Source: Branchiostoma floridae (taxonomy: Eukaryota; Chordata; Leptocardii; Amphioxiformes; Branchiostomatidae). Taken from it: a DNA stretch of 64,000 bases. The stretch is from NCBI RefSeq assembly GCF_000003815.2, contig NW_023365931.1, positions 6,922 through 70,921 on the forward strand. Direction: 5' to 3'. Below, one piece after another: positions 22,211 to 32,334 of this stretch (its first letter is position 1; every line of letters begins with the position of its first letter). Position numbers and translations under genes: made by a program. Below the pieces are notes generated by a model, which worked only from the letters and a program-made list of their open reading frames with translations, was not told the DNA's origin and did not search any database.

Positions 22211-23394
22211 ATTATACCCCCCTCACATTAGGCGCGATTCGATCNNNNNNNNNNNNNNNNNNNNNNNNNNNNNNNNNNNNNNNNNNNNNNNNNNNNNNNN
22301 NNNNNNNNNNNNNNNNNNNNNNNNNNNNNNNNNNNNNNNNNNNNTCTTGTTTCTCTTGAATTCGCCATGTAACGTGTTTGGACAAAATATTTTCATTATG
22401 TCGTTACTATTGTACATGATGGCATACTAGAGTACTTAGAAGTACTGGAACAAGACTTTCATGATCTGATGTATTGGTGAAGTAGTCCAAACGATAGAAG
22501 TGAATTTTGTAAGCATTCTATGTTATGCTATATTTTAGAGAGGGCCTTAATATGGTTGTCCTCGGCTGCCAATGTCGCCTTGTGTCGCATAAAGGACGAA
22601 ACCTTCTCTTTGGAAATTTGCCGGGCCCCGAGAGCTGCAGTTGGTAACTCAGTCTCCGAAAATCCCTGGGTGCTGTGATGTGTATTTGGGCACAACCATC
22701 TATTTACACGTAGCGCAGCTATCGTAATTTTAACTCGACTGATCTTGAAACAGACAAGAAAAAAACGGACAAAATTACTTTTGCTGTAACATTCTTATAT
22801 TCATACTTTGTGCACAGCTAAGAAACTGTATGTCAAATTAGCATGTCATATTAGCACTTTTGCCGTCACAGAAAGTAGCTTGTATTTCAGTTAGTCCTTC
22901 ACTTATAATACAGCTTTCACCGAGTACAGTCTGCCATTTGAGTTTCTATTGTCAACGCATTGGTAAGTTCACTCTTGACGTTAGTGACGCTGAAAAATTA
23001 TGCTATATTTAAAAGCCGTTCAAACTACATGTAGTCCCAACTCCAGCCTCAGGATCCCTTCACATTTTACAACTCGAAGTCATGGTAAACTGGTAGGCGT
23101 GAAGCGGCTTATGAAAAGGCTCTGCCAATTTGGTTCCTATATATATTAGCAGTCAGCGTGTAGTACTACGAGGAGGTTTAGCCTCCTTGATGCACCCTGA
23201 CCTATTGGTTCGTATTTCTGACAAATTCTGCCGCGGAGTTCACGACAACTTTAGATGGACACGTTCTGACCGGTCACTGGATGGTGATGATGGTGGTGAC
23301 AGCCCGATGACCCGACCTGTAGACGGAATTACCAGTATGAAAAACGTAGCGTTGTATGTGTTACAGCAAGTACATTTTATGAATAAAATTAGTT
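22211..23394. other. Intergenic with N gap 22245-22344
   Basis: There is a 100-N assembly gap, then AT-rich DNA without a recognisable gene. It lies between two inverted copies of the same MITE. Confidence 0.5.
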
Positions 23395-23700
23395 CGATAG
23401 TTAAAGTGGCACTGATGTTGTAGCCATAACAATAGCTTTCACATTTGTAAGAGATATCAGTCTACCACACCGCTGTGAATTTTTTTGATATATGAGTAAA
23501 AGACTAGTTGTCAGTGATGCCATGTTTTGTCGCTTGAAATATTGTTACAACGTTTATGGTCTTTTTAAAATCTAGTCATCTTGGTTTCTCTCACCTATCA
23601 CCTATCTTACCCCTTTCTCATTAAATTTGAAGTCTGCAGAGGATGCCATCCACAAATCTACTTGTTGTGGCCTTAGTTAGGACAGGCGGCGGTGAAGTAT
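23395..23700. repeat. Interspersed repeat family, copy 2 (partial)
   Basis: Words shared in order with 25690-26000 include gatatcagtctaccacacc, tgatgccatgttttgtcgct, acaacgtttatggtc and ggatgccatcca...gtggccttag. It is unclassified. Confidence 0.6.
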
Positions 23701-23856
23701 TTAACCTAGGCTGAAACGCACTGTTCTGTGCAATGTTGAATAAGGCGAAAGTTCATAACCTGAAAGTTCCTTCTGATTGAAAAATCATTTCTTCGAGGTC
23801 ACGAGCACACTACTTGCATTTTCATTTCTTTTCACGTTATTTGCCTTATTGTCTTA

Positions 23857-24101
23857 TACCCCCTATCCACTATGACGGCGCTCTCGCCGCGCTCTCTCTG
23901 CGACCTAAAACTTTACAAATCACTGAACGGATTCTATAGAAAAGAAACGATTTTTTTTACACTTTGTGTGTTTTGCTGTCTTCTCAGTTACACTTTTACG
24001 TTCAGTATGATATACCCAGTGTAAAAGCGAAGGTAACCCATATCCTATTTAGGTCGCAGTGAGAGCACAGCGCGATCGCCGTCTAGTGGAAAGGGGGCCT
24101 T
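23857..24101. mobile_element. CCACTAGACGGCG MITE, copy 2
   Basis: ccccctatccactatgacgg on the left and cgatcgccgtctagtgg on the right form terminal inverted repeats of about 45 bp. tctctgcgacctaaaa and atttaggtcgcagtgaga lie inside. It is in opposite orientation to copy 1. Confidence 0.75.
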
Positions 24102-25340
24102 ACCTCCGTTAGTTGCAGATCAGGACAAGAGCAAAGTCAGTGATATGGAAAAGCGGCAGGACCCCGACAGTAGCAATGAAGGCAAGGCACAGGTTCAGCT
24201 CCAAGTTGTGTTGGAAACTAAGGAATAAAGAGAGTGAATTCGAAACAGTTAAACTCAGACACAGATATCTCTTTCGTAACTATAGAAATTAGGAGTTTAT
24301 GATTTGCTAGAGTTAGAGAAGGCAAGGCGTTGGTATTACCGGTGGTACGATGTTGCACTTCGAAACATGTCTTCATTGGCTCAGTTCAAGATTATGGATG
24401 ATTCAATGACTATTACTTCTTTTTTTCATCATTTTTCTCTGACAAACCTATCTGATAGCACAATGATTGCACCATTGATAATCTACGTGTATTAGAAAAA
24501 AGATGACGTAATATGGTACAGTACCTCACCGAACTGAACTAAATTGCGCCAGGCGCCTGGAATTGCGAGATTTCAAGTGTGAAAAAGTCGCAAATCTTAA
24601 TATGCCACATATGGTTGCAATTAACATGGTGTGCCAAGCTAGGGTTCTTAGGAATCAATCACTAAGTGGACCATCATAAAGCTTAAGATTCATAAAAAAA
24701 GTGAAACTAAATAAAAAAAAAGTTTCTTAATATCATAAGTAAAAATTCTTTTACAATTTAGAATCGCACCTGATGCGTTCTTAATCAATGTACATTAGTT
24801 TTGGATTCAATGGCATGGGATTTCCAGAAACATTTTCATATTATACTGGAATATTATGAGGGAATATTCGTACTAATTCCCAAACTTGGTAAAATTTCCT
24901 GACACAATTTTGGGCAATCAAGTGAGGTACGCGCTGAAAAACAGCTGCTGAGATACGTATGATCTAAAGCTTAAGCAAGTTTCCTAAGACCACACCAGTT
25001 TTATTTGTTGCTTCTCGGATTCGCCTACCCTTTTTTTGTTCATTTGAAAAAAGTATTTGGTTTATCACAAATCTGTAAATATTACCATTCAGTGTCACAT
25101 ACACATAATTTCGTCATAAAACAATGCGTTTTCAGAACATTACCGACAAATCAAAGGAAGGGATTCATTGCTTAAGACGTACCATTAAACTCCCAAGGTA
25201 GTTTTTTTTCTAAGCCGTATATCTTTAGCCTAGACCTAGTTTTGAAAAGATGTATTTTTTTTCTACCTGTCGGTCCATTTTTTTCCTGAAAAATCTGGGA
25301 AGCACCAGATAAATTTGGTGAGGCCTATAGATAAACTAAC
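24102..25340. other. Intergenic, no gene recognised
   Basis: AT-rich DNA. I looked here for downstream exons of the minus-strand GPCR and found none. Confidence 0.4.
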
Positions 25341-26353
25341 CTGATGGGGTGGATGGCGACATATATCACCGCTGACAGGGAGGCCAGAGAACAGGCGACG
25401 GAGTTCAGGAGTGTTCGCTGTAAAATGGAAAGTAGGGGTACATGTTTCTAGGAAGTGGGTAGTACTAAGCACATATTGTTAGGCCACAGTAACTAAATGT
25501 TTTAGATAACATCAGCCTACTCATTAATTTTCGCCTGATTTAGACAAAAAAAAAGATTTTCGCCTCTTCGGGGATGGTCAGATAGACCAAAATAGGCAAA
25601 CATGTTGTGTTGCCTAATCATACTTGTAGGTAGAAGTGACACTAGGGAGGCAGCCATGACCATAGTTGCAGAAGTGAAACTTGTTGGATAGTTGTAAAAG
25701 TGACACCAATATGGAAGCCATGAATGTAGTTGCCAGCTTGGCAAGAGATACCAGTGCACCACACTAGTATAACTTTTACTACACTAGTTCAATCCTTTAA
25801 TACATGAATAAATACCTTGTTAGTTATGATGCCACGTTTGTCACTTCAAATCTTGTTACGACGTTTATGGTGTCTATGGGAAAAATTTAGCCATCTCGTT
25901 TTTTTTACCCATCTTGTTTTTTTCGCGGTATCTCATAATTTTTGCACTTAGCGGCGGATGTCATCCATTGGGCTGTGGCCTTACACAGAAATGATACGAA
26001 AAAAAAGCAAACGGTTACATACACGAGTTATGCCAAAAAAAAGTTATGCCTTCAAATGCGACCCACCCGCCCCTAAAAAAGGTATCAGGGGGTAGACTTA
26101 CATGACAGAATGTGTTCCCGTACGGCCATTTGTCAGTCACGCTGAAGGCCAGTAACACGATGAGCAGAAGTGAAATGATGTTTTCACACACCAGGAGCAT
26201 GGCCAGAACCTTTGCGAACCCTCTCAGACTCGGCGTGCGGCTGGCCCTCACAATCGCCAGGACCACAAAAGCATTGGCCAAGACAATACCGAGAGCGATG
26301 AACACCACGAGTGTTGCTTTTACTCCCGGTGGAAGGGTAGGTCCGTATGGCAT
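25341..26353 (-). CDS. Class A G-protein-coupled receptor, partial (TM1-TM3)
   Basis: Two exons join in phase. Exon 1 (26353-26102) gives a 10-residue N-terminus, TM1 (LGIVLANAFVVLAIVR), ICL1 (ASRTPSLRGFAK), TM2 (VLAMLLVCENIISLLLIVLL) and an ECL1 ending KWPYGNTFCH, with the cysteine expected at the top of TM3. Exon 2 (25417-25341) supplies TM3 and its exit (RTLLNSVACSLASLSAVIYV, then AIHPIR). The canonical E/DRY is replaced by a VIYVAIHP context. It ends at a GTTAGT donor, phase 2. No TM4-TM7 exons are visible below 25340, so the gene may be truncated, continue with exons I missed, or be a pseudogene. The first base after TAA in frame is only 27 bp upstream of ATG, so 26353 is the only start in this exon. 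The subfamily is not recognised. Confidence 0.55.
25481..26000. repeat. Interspersed repeat family, copy 3 (within GPCR intron)
   Basis: Its left part matches 9151-9485 and its right part matches 23480-23700, so the full unit is about 500 bp. It occupies most of the intron between the two GPCR exons. Confidence 0.65.
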
Positions 26354-27618
26354 GGTGATCTCGCCCGACTCCTCTCCGTTAGAAGATTAAGACAACACTA
26401 GATGTTAACACGTTTACCGCCGTTCAGTTGTCCTGTCAGTACGCAGTGGTTCACTCGAAGAACCGGAAAGCAACGTTCGATTGCAAGATTTGACAGACAA
26501 TAAAATCTCCTTGCAACGAGAGGATTCTCGAGCTCATCTGGATGTACTTGACTCGGCAAGAGGTGTATACAGCAGAACAATGGCACCATGCCATAAAGTA
26601 GGTCTATCAAAGAAAATAAACTGGTCTCGCACTACGCTGATTGTGACATCACAGAACAAGGAAAGATGTCACATCCGTCGCTAAGTTTCAGACAAACAGA
26701 GATTATATTTCTAGCAACGCTTGTTTTCTTCTTCAATGGACTCTCTCTGCAGAGAGAAAAAGGCAGAGATCAGTTTGTTATTTCAGAAAGAAGAAGTACA
26801 TGAGCATCAGGCCGAAACTGATGCGAGCGTGCGGAAAAGGTATGATTGGCACCCTTAGAAATCACCATTCAAAAGTTGAAGGGGTCACCCGCTTGTCATA
26901 AGATGAAATAGATGGATAAATGGATTTGCCCAGGTTGCACATAGCCAAACATGGCCTCCCGAGCTTCCGCCGACCCTGGTTCGGAGTGATTCGGGAGCTA
27001 GGTCGGCTGATAATTGTATATAGATCGCGGTTGTGAATGAAGAGCTTTGTTATCTAATAATTTTCCAACCTGGATAAGTATTTACGGTCGAAAGAAAGAA
27101 GTTCATATTACGCTATTTGAATCATTACATTCTAATGCCATTTTGATTATATTCCAATCCGTACCCACAGACCAAACATAACAAAGTCTAAATATACACA
27201 TCAGTCTGTCATGTTATCCTCTGACATATCGATAGAGATTGATTTTCATTTTAGAGTTTTCATCTTCATCATAAAAGATTTTAGAAAACAAGGTTTTCAC
27301 CTCACTCGACATCGTGTTTCAGAGCTATGTCGATACTAAGAACGATAACGATTTTGAGTATGCCGTGGTGGACTCTGAAGACATAGATGATGATGATGAT
27401 GACGAAGAAAGCAAGAACAGCTCAACTTATGTCTACATGTGTTGTGTGGTCAAATCTTGTTGTGTTAAAGCGTGTATTTCATCAGTTATACAACATTTTC
27501 TGATTTCTATTCGTTGTCTTGACTTTCTTTATTTCACACTGATTGCCACATTGTTTCATAATGTCACGTGACATGTGTCTATGTATCAGAACGGCCCATC
27601 CTAACTCAACTCGTTACG
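26354..27618. other. Intergenic, nothing recognised
   Basis: Short open frames on both strands without family matches. One frame at 27314 contains an Asp run (gatgatgatgatgatgac) and is likely chance. Confidence 0.4.
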
Positions 27619-29622
27619 TTAAAATGTATCAGCTCCTTGGTTCTTCTTGTTGCGCGTTTTGCATTCGAATTCGAAAACCCCGAACCCCACCGTGCCTAGC
27701 GCCAGTACAGCCATGCAGATGTACAGTTTGACGTCCATGCAGAGAGCTGAGCTGTAGGCAAACACCAGCATTTTGCCGATACTCCCTGCCATCTTGGCGT
27801 TGGCAAAGACGGCTTCGTGGTTGCTAGGAAACACAGTGCCAAGTACAGCTGAAAGTAAAGTATGTACGTACGTATTATAAATGAATGAAAATTCATCAAA
27901 ATTAGATTTGTAGAGATAGAAAATAAAGGATATTTGTCATTTTGCGTCCATTTGCGTTATTTTATAAATTGCGAATTATTGTTGTTTTTTTCAAAATAAT
28001 CTCGAATTTGTGTGTGTTGCTGAAATGCCTACCAAATAGCTGGATGCGCCAAAGCGCTCTGACCACGCCCCACCCTCCAGATACAGCAAGGATCGTGGCG
28101 AGAGAGTCCTCATCCGGTTGCCATAGCAACATGTAAATGAGGAGAACGGCGTTGGCGACCACGGCGGCGAGGATGAAGCTCCTGGCACCCACATACTTAT
28201 TCAGATGTCCAATCAGCGGGGAGGAGACAGTGCTGGCCACACTGTAGCATATCATGACGTAACCTACCATCTGTATTCCCAGGACACAGCTGACGTACGA
28301 CTGAAACAATGACGTCAGTATTAGTACGATTCCCTTCTGTGCTGGTGAGTAACATTTAATTCAGTACAATTTCAATGACTTTGTACTTCTTTATTACGAG
28401 CGAATCATCACAATTCAAATTAAGTCAACACTTCAAGAGTCATCGCACGAAATAGGTAAAAGGACAGTGTACACACACTGCATAAGATCTTGTACATCGT
28501 GAGTGGAGTAAAGGAACGGGGCCAACGTTAACGTTATTAAACAAGACCGGGCCTTTTGAGAGTCAGTCAAAGCCCGTCGTTAAGGCAATAGTTCTTCTAA
28601 CAATAATTAAAAGACCTTTTTTTTTCAACGTTGCTCTGAGTTGCCCATTTTCCCAAGCTTACAAATGGATGCGTAAAACACAAGCATCTTTTCACCTTGT
28701 TGATATCTCCTGATACAATGGCCTCGGACATGCCGGCGATCACCAGCAAAGGCATCAGGAGCACATAGTCGATGTCCTTAAACACGCGCACTGTACGTAG
28801 TAGTTGTTGGGACACCTGGATTGGCTCAGCAGGCGATAGTTCCTTATTGTTAGCCTCCATGTCGAGACATAGTCCCGCAACTAACGCTGCTAAGATGTTG
28901 CACGCAAGAAAGACGCCCAAAAGTGTATACCGTGCTATCACATGTTGCTTGTCGTCTGGCAACCCTGTTGAATTGGTCGTGTTTGAGTTGGTGACGTAAT
29001 GAGAAGTCCAGTTGGCTTCGTGGCGAATCCCACAATCCATCGCACCGCAAAACACATCCCCCTTTCCGATGTCCTGTGTTCCCGCAGAGAACACCAATGA
29101 AGATATAAGATTGCCGATGATCCCTGACAGATCGTTGAGGAAATAGAAGACGCCGTTGAACATGGCAATGTCACCCTCTACACTGTCATGTTGCAATAGT
29201 TTTGCATATTCCACTGCCGAGCTTGTCAAGTAAGTGATCTTAGCCGTCCAGAGCGGACCGGAAATCGCCCCAAACAAAACTGAAGATGGCATCAGAGTGT
29301 ACCAGGACGGATAGAAATTGGAGCCCGTGTACAAAATATGTCCGAAAAAACAGACGACAATTGTCCATTTGCACGATCCGACTTTGTGAATGAAAAATGG
29401 CGCGTACAGGCACGACAGTACCATACTGGCGTACACACAGCTCAGAGACACCACGCCGAGTCCGGCCTCGCTGTTCAGCGTGCTCTGGAGGTTCTGTATG
29501 GCCCCGAACGCCGTGAAGCTCAGCAAAAAAACCGAGGCTAACACGAGGAGGTTTTTCCATATCTTCTTAGTGGAAGTCCACTGGTGCGCTGCTCCATCCT
29601 TCAATAACATTGTTCCCTCCAT
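27619..29622 (-). CDS. UNC93A: UNC93A-like membrane protein (3 exons)
   Basis: Exons 29622-28696, 28300-28033 and 27848-27619 join in phase (927 + 268 + 230 bp), giving 474 residues against 457 for human UNC93A. This is an MFS-like polytopic membrane protein. Several hydrophobic segments are visible: LVLASVFLLSFTAFGAIQNL, VSLSCVYASMVLSCLYAPFF, WTIVVCFFGHILYTGSNFYP, YTLLGVFLACNILAALVAGL and, in exon 2, SFILAAVVANAVLLIYMLLW. The family-typical AFGAIQNLQSTLNSEAGLG follows TM1. A lumenal loop with sequons (NWTS, NTTNST) follows the GVFYFLNDLSGIIGNLISS segment. UNC93 proteins modulate channels or traffic receptors, and the exact role here is unknown. The start ATG at 29622 precedes MEGTMLLKDG. A 5' non-coding exon could lie upstream. 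Confidence 0.9.
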
Positions 29623-29859
29623 GATGCCCTCCCTATTGTGTTATAAGATAAATGCCAGGTTAGACTCTAGTGCGACGATTAAGTTTAGATATCCAGGTAC
29701 ATGTAATAAGATACGCCTAATAGCAATTACAATGTACTCGAGCTACTGGATACGATTTTGGAAACGGTCAGACGTTTCAGGTAGAATCCAATACCTTTCC
29801 TCAGTGACCTGAATCAGACCATGCGTGCGGTTGTAATTTGGCCTAGGGAAAATTTTGTG

Positions 29860-30118
29860 TTACCTATTAAGGCCCTGAAATACTCAGGGTCCGTAAGTAG
29901 GTTGTTATCTACTGTGTCTAGGGCATGGTATTGGAAGGCGGAGACCATTCCTCTCCTTCCACTGCCTTTTACCTCCCCAACCGAAGTCAGGTAACCATTT
30001 TTACACCCGGGTGGAGTCAGAAAAGTCATGAGAGTGCCTTTCCCAAGGACTAGCCAGCAATGCCAGGAATTGAACTCGTGACGTTTCGATCTCACCAGCA
30101 TAACCACTCGACCATTCG
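29860..30118 (-). repeat. tRNA-derived SINE, minus strand, truncated by gap
   Basis: On the minus strand, gaatggtcgagtggttatgc (A box) and cgagttcaattcctgg (B box) form a tRNA-like head. The body follows with ggtaaaaggcagtgg and gggtgtaaaaatgg. The 5' end is cut by the N gap at 30119-30218. Confidence 0.6.
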
Positions 30119-30218
30119 NNNNNNNNNNNNNNNNNNNNNNNNNNNNNNNNNNNNNNNNNNNNNNNNNNNNNNNNNNNNNNNNNNNNNNNNNNNNNNNNNN
30201 NNNNNNNNNNNNNNNNNN

Positions 30219-32264
30219 GGAAATAGGAATTTTTGTATCTTCAGGCATCCCCGCCTTTCTTGTCCCCTTTTCCGTGGAATGCCGTTAATCCTGTACAACG
30301 TAATCTTACCCTAATTTTCCCCCATTTGTCTGCTGGCTTCGTCCACATTAAAAAATGGTGCTTTTCTCCCAAAAAACATAATCTGTTCGTAGTACAAATG
30401 ATATCGTTCCAGAGTGTGTCACAAACTCAAATCGCTCACCTGAGCACTTTACCTTGAGGAAAGGTTTTCCTTCGTTCTGTCGCGGTTCGGTCTGAATCTA
30501 TATAAAAGCAGCCACTGGGCCCTGACCACATAAAAACAACATAAAACCCTGTTAAAACAACATTTGAAAAACGGTTAAAACAACATAAAAACCTGTTCAA
30601 CCGATTGAAAAATTCCTGTTGTCTACGAAAACATACCCATAAATCTGTAACTCGGCAGAACCTGAATAGTGTACCCAAATCGTCTAGCCTCCATATGCAT
30701 AGCAGGCTCTCTGTGTATTCTTTTACTGACTTGTTTTCGTACTGGATTGTTTTTACAGCGGGCCAGCAAGTAGCCATCACCAAAAAATGTAGTATACGCC
30801 CCCAAAGGTCTAGAGAGCCTACTGTATGGAAGCTAAAAATCACCAGTTTGCATTATGATGGGAACACAACAAACGGAATCAAAAGCAGTATCACCCCGGA
30901 GCTCTTTCCCAGAGCTAAAGATTTACGTTGATGATCAAAGCAGGAATGCAATGTAAAGATACATGTACAGCAACATGCATATACAACTAGCGGGATAGAG
31001 GGAGGGGGGGGGGGGCAAACACAACGAAATCCATCATCGTAAGTCATGCTCTAGCGAGTTGAAGCATGTAACATCCATTGGCATAATACCGGCAGGTTTA
31101 CTGCAATTTCTCAAGCAATACTAATTTGGCAAGTGATCAACGCATCATTTTCTCCAGTTACATGTTGCTGTTACAGCTTACCTTTGCCACTTCTTCTGTG
31201 TATATTTTTTTTGTCCTGCTAAAAACATAATATCGTAATTGGAACACACCGCGAAATTGCACGGAGAACGGGCGCGTGGTTGGGAGGGGGTGCAATAATA
31301 CCGGCAGAAAGAAACATGGCACAATTAACTGCCGCTATGTACCTTTATACATCCCCTGTTGTTCCTTCCTTTCCTGTTAGTAATTGCACAAAACAAAAAC
31401 CTGCATGAGCATACAAAAAGTCATGAGAAAATGGGCGTGTACTGACAAGATAATTCATTTAATTTTGGTCCGTCACAACCGCTATGACGTAAAACTTTAC
31501 TGCTGGCGTAGCATTAAAAATGGCGGGAAAATGGCGGCGTACGTTCAATTTGACCCATTCAGCCGTAGATCCGGGCGATAATGCAACGGTTCTTCACACT
31601 TTTACACGAGTTGTTGGTCACCAAAAGAAATTCAAGATTGCTGTTGAATCATGCTCGTCTTGTGCCATGAGCACGTGTGATTATTATCTACAAATCTCGC
31701 GATGAACGTGGCAGTGTGTTCGTCCCACGACGTGCTCGCCTGCCCCGAAAATGAACTGAAAACTTTTGGCCTTGTTGTCTTAGAATGCACTGTTATCGAA
31801 GCCTTTTTGAAAATGTGTGAAATACGTGGATGTCTGAAGTGTGCATACCTCGGAAATTACCGTTGCTGCGCTAGTGGATCACCGAAAATTTATCGTTTAT
31901 GTCATTTACCGGTATAAGTATTACTGCCGGTATCATGCCAATGGATGTTACAATGTTCAGGTTTTTTTGGACACTTTTTATACACCAATGGTACAATATT
32001 TTAACTATGCCTTAGATAACGGTTGATTCGCGATTTTTACGTGAGTACGCCGGGACAGGAAAATATGCCGGCAAAGGAAAAGTGCCGGGAAAGGAATATA
32101 TGCCGGGAAGCTTGCACTCGCCAACCATATATTCCTTTCCCGCTTAATTTGCATAATTATGAGGAAATTGTTTAATTCCATTGTTTTCATTAACTGACCT
32201 TCCATAAATGTAACATATATAAAATAAAATAGGTTTCCATAAGAAGATACCAAATATACAAATA
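30219..32264. other. Intergenic, no gene recognised
   Basis: It includes a short degenerate (gttaaaacaacat)n tract near 30545-30600 and an atggcggg...atggcggcg stretch near 31515 that could be promoter-like. Open frames of about 70-135 codons show no family resemblance. Confidence 0.4.
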
Positions 32265-32334
32265 AGGAACAGGTGTGTTTACTTGCGTATGGACGATGTT
32301 CAGTGCCAAGGATATGTTTTACCCGTGTAGATGG
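32265..32334. repeat. Left remnant of split minisatellite
   Basis: aacaggtgtgtttacttgcg, then gatgttcagtgccaagg and gtgtagatgg, match the unit of the array at 35060-35390. The array is split here by the RTE-like element. Confidence 0.75.
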
